Assembly: GCF_036084755.1 (NCBI RefSeq)
Contig: NZ_CP107968.1
Location: 7,200,001 to 7,264,000, forward strand
Length of the DNA stretch: 64,000 nt
Direction of reading: 5' to 3'
DNA from: Streptomyces sp. NBC_00370
GTDB taxonomy: Bacteria > Actinomycetota > Actinomycetes > Streptomycetales > Streptomycetaceae
In this document: one piece after another, positions 63,901-64,000 of the stretch
Layout of the letters: every line of letters begins with the position of its first letter
Position numbering within the stretch: the first letter of the stretch is position 1
Made by a program: the position numbers and the translations under genes
Notes under the pieces: model-generated
What the model saw: only the letters and a program-made list of their open reading frames with translations
The model's database searches: none
Told to the model about the DNA's origin: nothing

Positions 63901-64000
63901 CTCGGTCGGGTACTCGGGGTCCAGCGGCACGAACGCCGCCCCTGCCTTCATGATCCCGAGGAGGGTCGCGATGAGCTGCGGGGAGCGGTCGAGGCAGACG
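60964..64000 (-). CDS. NRPS module A-PCP-E (5' part outside window)
   Basis: At least 1012 residues, open at the right edge inside an A domain. Visible: A core (YTSGSTGRPKG near 63725; code DLTKVGEVAK, Asn-like, EYGATEG variant), PCP FFELGGDSIIS near 62520 (the LGGDS form typical before E domains), then an epimerisation domain with HHLAVDGVSW near 61970 and NNGVGYGILRHLG. It would hand a D-configured Asn-type residue to the following C-A-PCP-TE protein, whose ATG overlaps its stop. An ATG at 63951 is internal, since similarity continues upstream (VCLDRSPQLIATLLG). Confidence 0.93.
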   Translation of the reverse strand, partial: VCLDRSPQLIATLLGIMKAGAAFVPLDPEYPTERITYMVEDAQAPLIITSTNHTDRLPADTPRLLADTEWPDGPTENPLPLASPDDLAYIIYTSGSTGRPKGVALEHRGVVNYLHWCDQNYPVTEPGGIGTILYSSITFDLTITALFLPLIQGTQLAIPQTEPGQTAFDAAIDLILTDVPISFLKATPSHLEILAAHLTGQSATHHITTIVAGGENLTPTLVAQLLDTSTTHTTISNEYGATEGSVANVMSLTTTPDPNGHTTTLGQPITNTTTYLLDHHNQPAPIGVPGHSLLGGICLARNYHNRPDLTTQRFTPNPLNLTNDPRTYHTGDLLTWRPDGTLEFIGRIDNQIKLRGYRIELGEIETALTTHPDIATTAVVVREDTPGDKRLTAYITTTPGSTTPTTHELRAHLQNQLPDYMVPAAYTTLDQLPLTPNGKVDTKALPAPDHHRPDLDTTYTAPRTPTERTLASVWGDILGIETVGIHDNFFELGGDSIISIQMIARAKKFGLHLTPRTIFKHQTIAEIAAHAGAATPVDAEQGRVVGDVPLTPIQHWFFEKELPAFDHFNQAELLATDALDPDVLRLALADLVEHHDALRLRCENGDDGWRQYLDESVDTGILDVHDLSDVTDDDLSSVSLAIAEETQQSLDLAKGPLMRCALLQLGSARGQRLLIAVHHLAVDGVSWRILLEDLGSCYEQRAAGRAPRLAAKTTSFRAWAERLRAFATSDTARAEFAYWAEAKPSGRVPRDRDGRNELGSASTVAVALTAEETRALLRDVPRVFSTRINDALLTALAHALRDWTGDDETLIGLEGHGREDLFPDVDLSRTVGWFTSVFPVALRLTPGTGPLDSVDSVKEQLGRIPNNGVGYGILRHLGAPEVASVLGRQPIPEVNFNYLGQFSRDLPGIGRYAAADEPKGHSISPDGMRWNVLDVTAAVEGDTFGVYIGYSSALHDRRTVERLGDGMIHHLRGLIAGSAEGAADSRRTTPGIPLTDVGDTDMAAILKRFSI
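62585..63760 (-). repeat. A-domain segment nearly identical to 58020-59190 (copy 2)
   Basis: Second copy of the shared adenylation segment, running from the A10/linker region back past the substrate pocket. Both copies specify the same pocket code and the same unusual EYGATEG motif. Divergent patches (for example 62745-62830 against 58165-58260) alternate with identical ones, a mosaic typical of recent intragenic conversion. Confidence 0.75.

Noticed and set aside
41490..64000. MbtH-like protein, transporter or phosphopantetheinyl transferase for the NRPS cluster
   Set aside because: None is encoded in the window; they may lie beyond the right edge.

Overview
This is a high-GC actinobacterial chromosome segment, almost certainly Streptomyces or a close relative. 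The evidence is the GC-rich third codon positions, GTG starts, ATGA/GTGA gene overlaps, rare TTA codons, a complete Cvn conservon, a CbpM-type second chaperone operon and modular NRPS genes.

Layout. 1-8.5 kb: single metabolic genes (PfkB kinase, Leu/Val/Phe/Glu-type dehydrogenase, metallo-beta-lactamase-fold hydrolase, FAD monooxygenase, SDR, NDH-2-like flavoprotein, MDR quinone reductase). 8.5-13.3 kb: a TetR regulator, apparently read from a CTG start and sharing an operator-like box with the MDR gene, then the conservon (kinase-like ATPase, roadblock, DUF742, GTPase) with an added GAF protein. 13.3-19.9 kb: alpha/beta hydrolase, aldo/keto reductase, DinB-fold protein, tRNA-Pro(GGG), a CadD-type transporter remnant, two unrecognised membrane proteins and a formaldehyde-dehydrogenase-like ADH. 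19.9-31 kb: a PucR-type regulator divergent from the stress operon dnaK-grpE-dnaJ-cbpM-clpB-thioredoxin-UBP finger, followed by a cNMP-domain/thioredoxin-reductase-like fusion. 31-32.1 kb: an SDR fragment and a GDSL hydrolase.

32.1-41.4 kb looks like a small RiPP locus. It holds a LanM-type synthetase with an intact-looking dehydratase half but a cyclase half missing most metal and active-site residues, a 79-aa Ser/Thr-rich peptide with a GG site and a single Cys, two S51 (peptidase E-like) peptidases and two LuxR-class regulators. A dehydrating synthetase that no longer cyclises, paired with a nearly Cys-free substrate, is the most unusual system here.

41.5-64 kb is an NRPS cluster running off the right edge. 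Two minus-strand NRPS blocks flank a plus-strand operon: B12-dependent glutamate mutase (two subunits), an AsnRS-core/AsnA-like enzyme, an FMN glutamate-synthase-like protein, and SbnA and SbnB. By eye the adenylation codes read Asn-like, Leu and Leu for the three-module protein, and Asn-like for both other A domains. The operon fits supply of 3-methylaspartate (perhaps amidated to 3-methylasparagine) and 2,3-diaminopropionate. The last NRPS carries the thioesterase and the preceding one an epimerase. Convergent operons are separated by strong hairpins, including an uninterrupted 60-bp perfect palindrome at 56783-56842.
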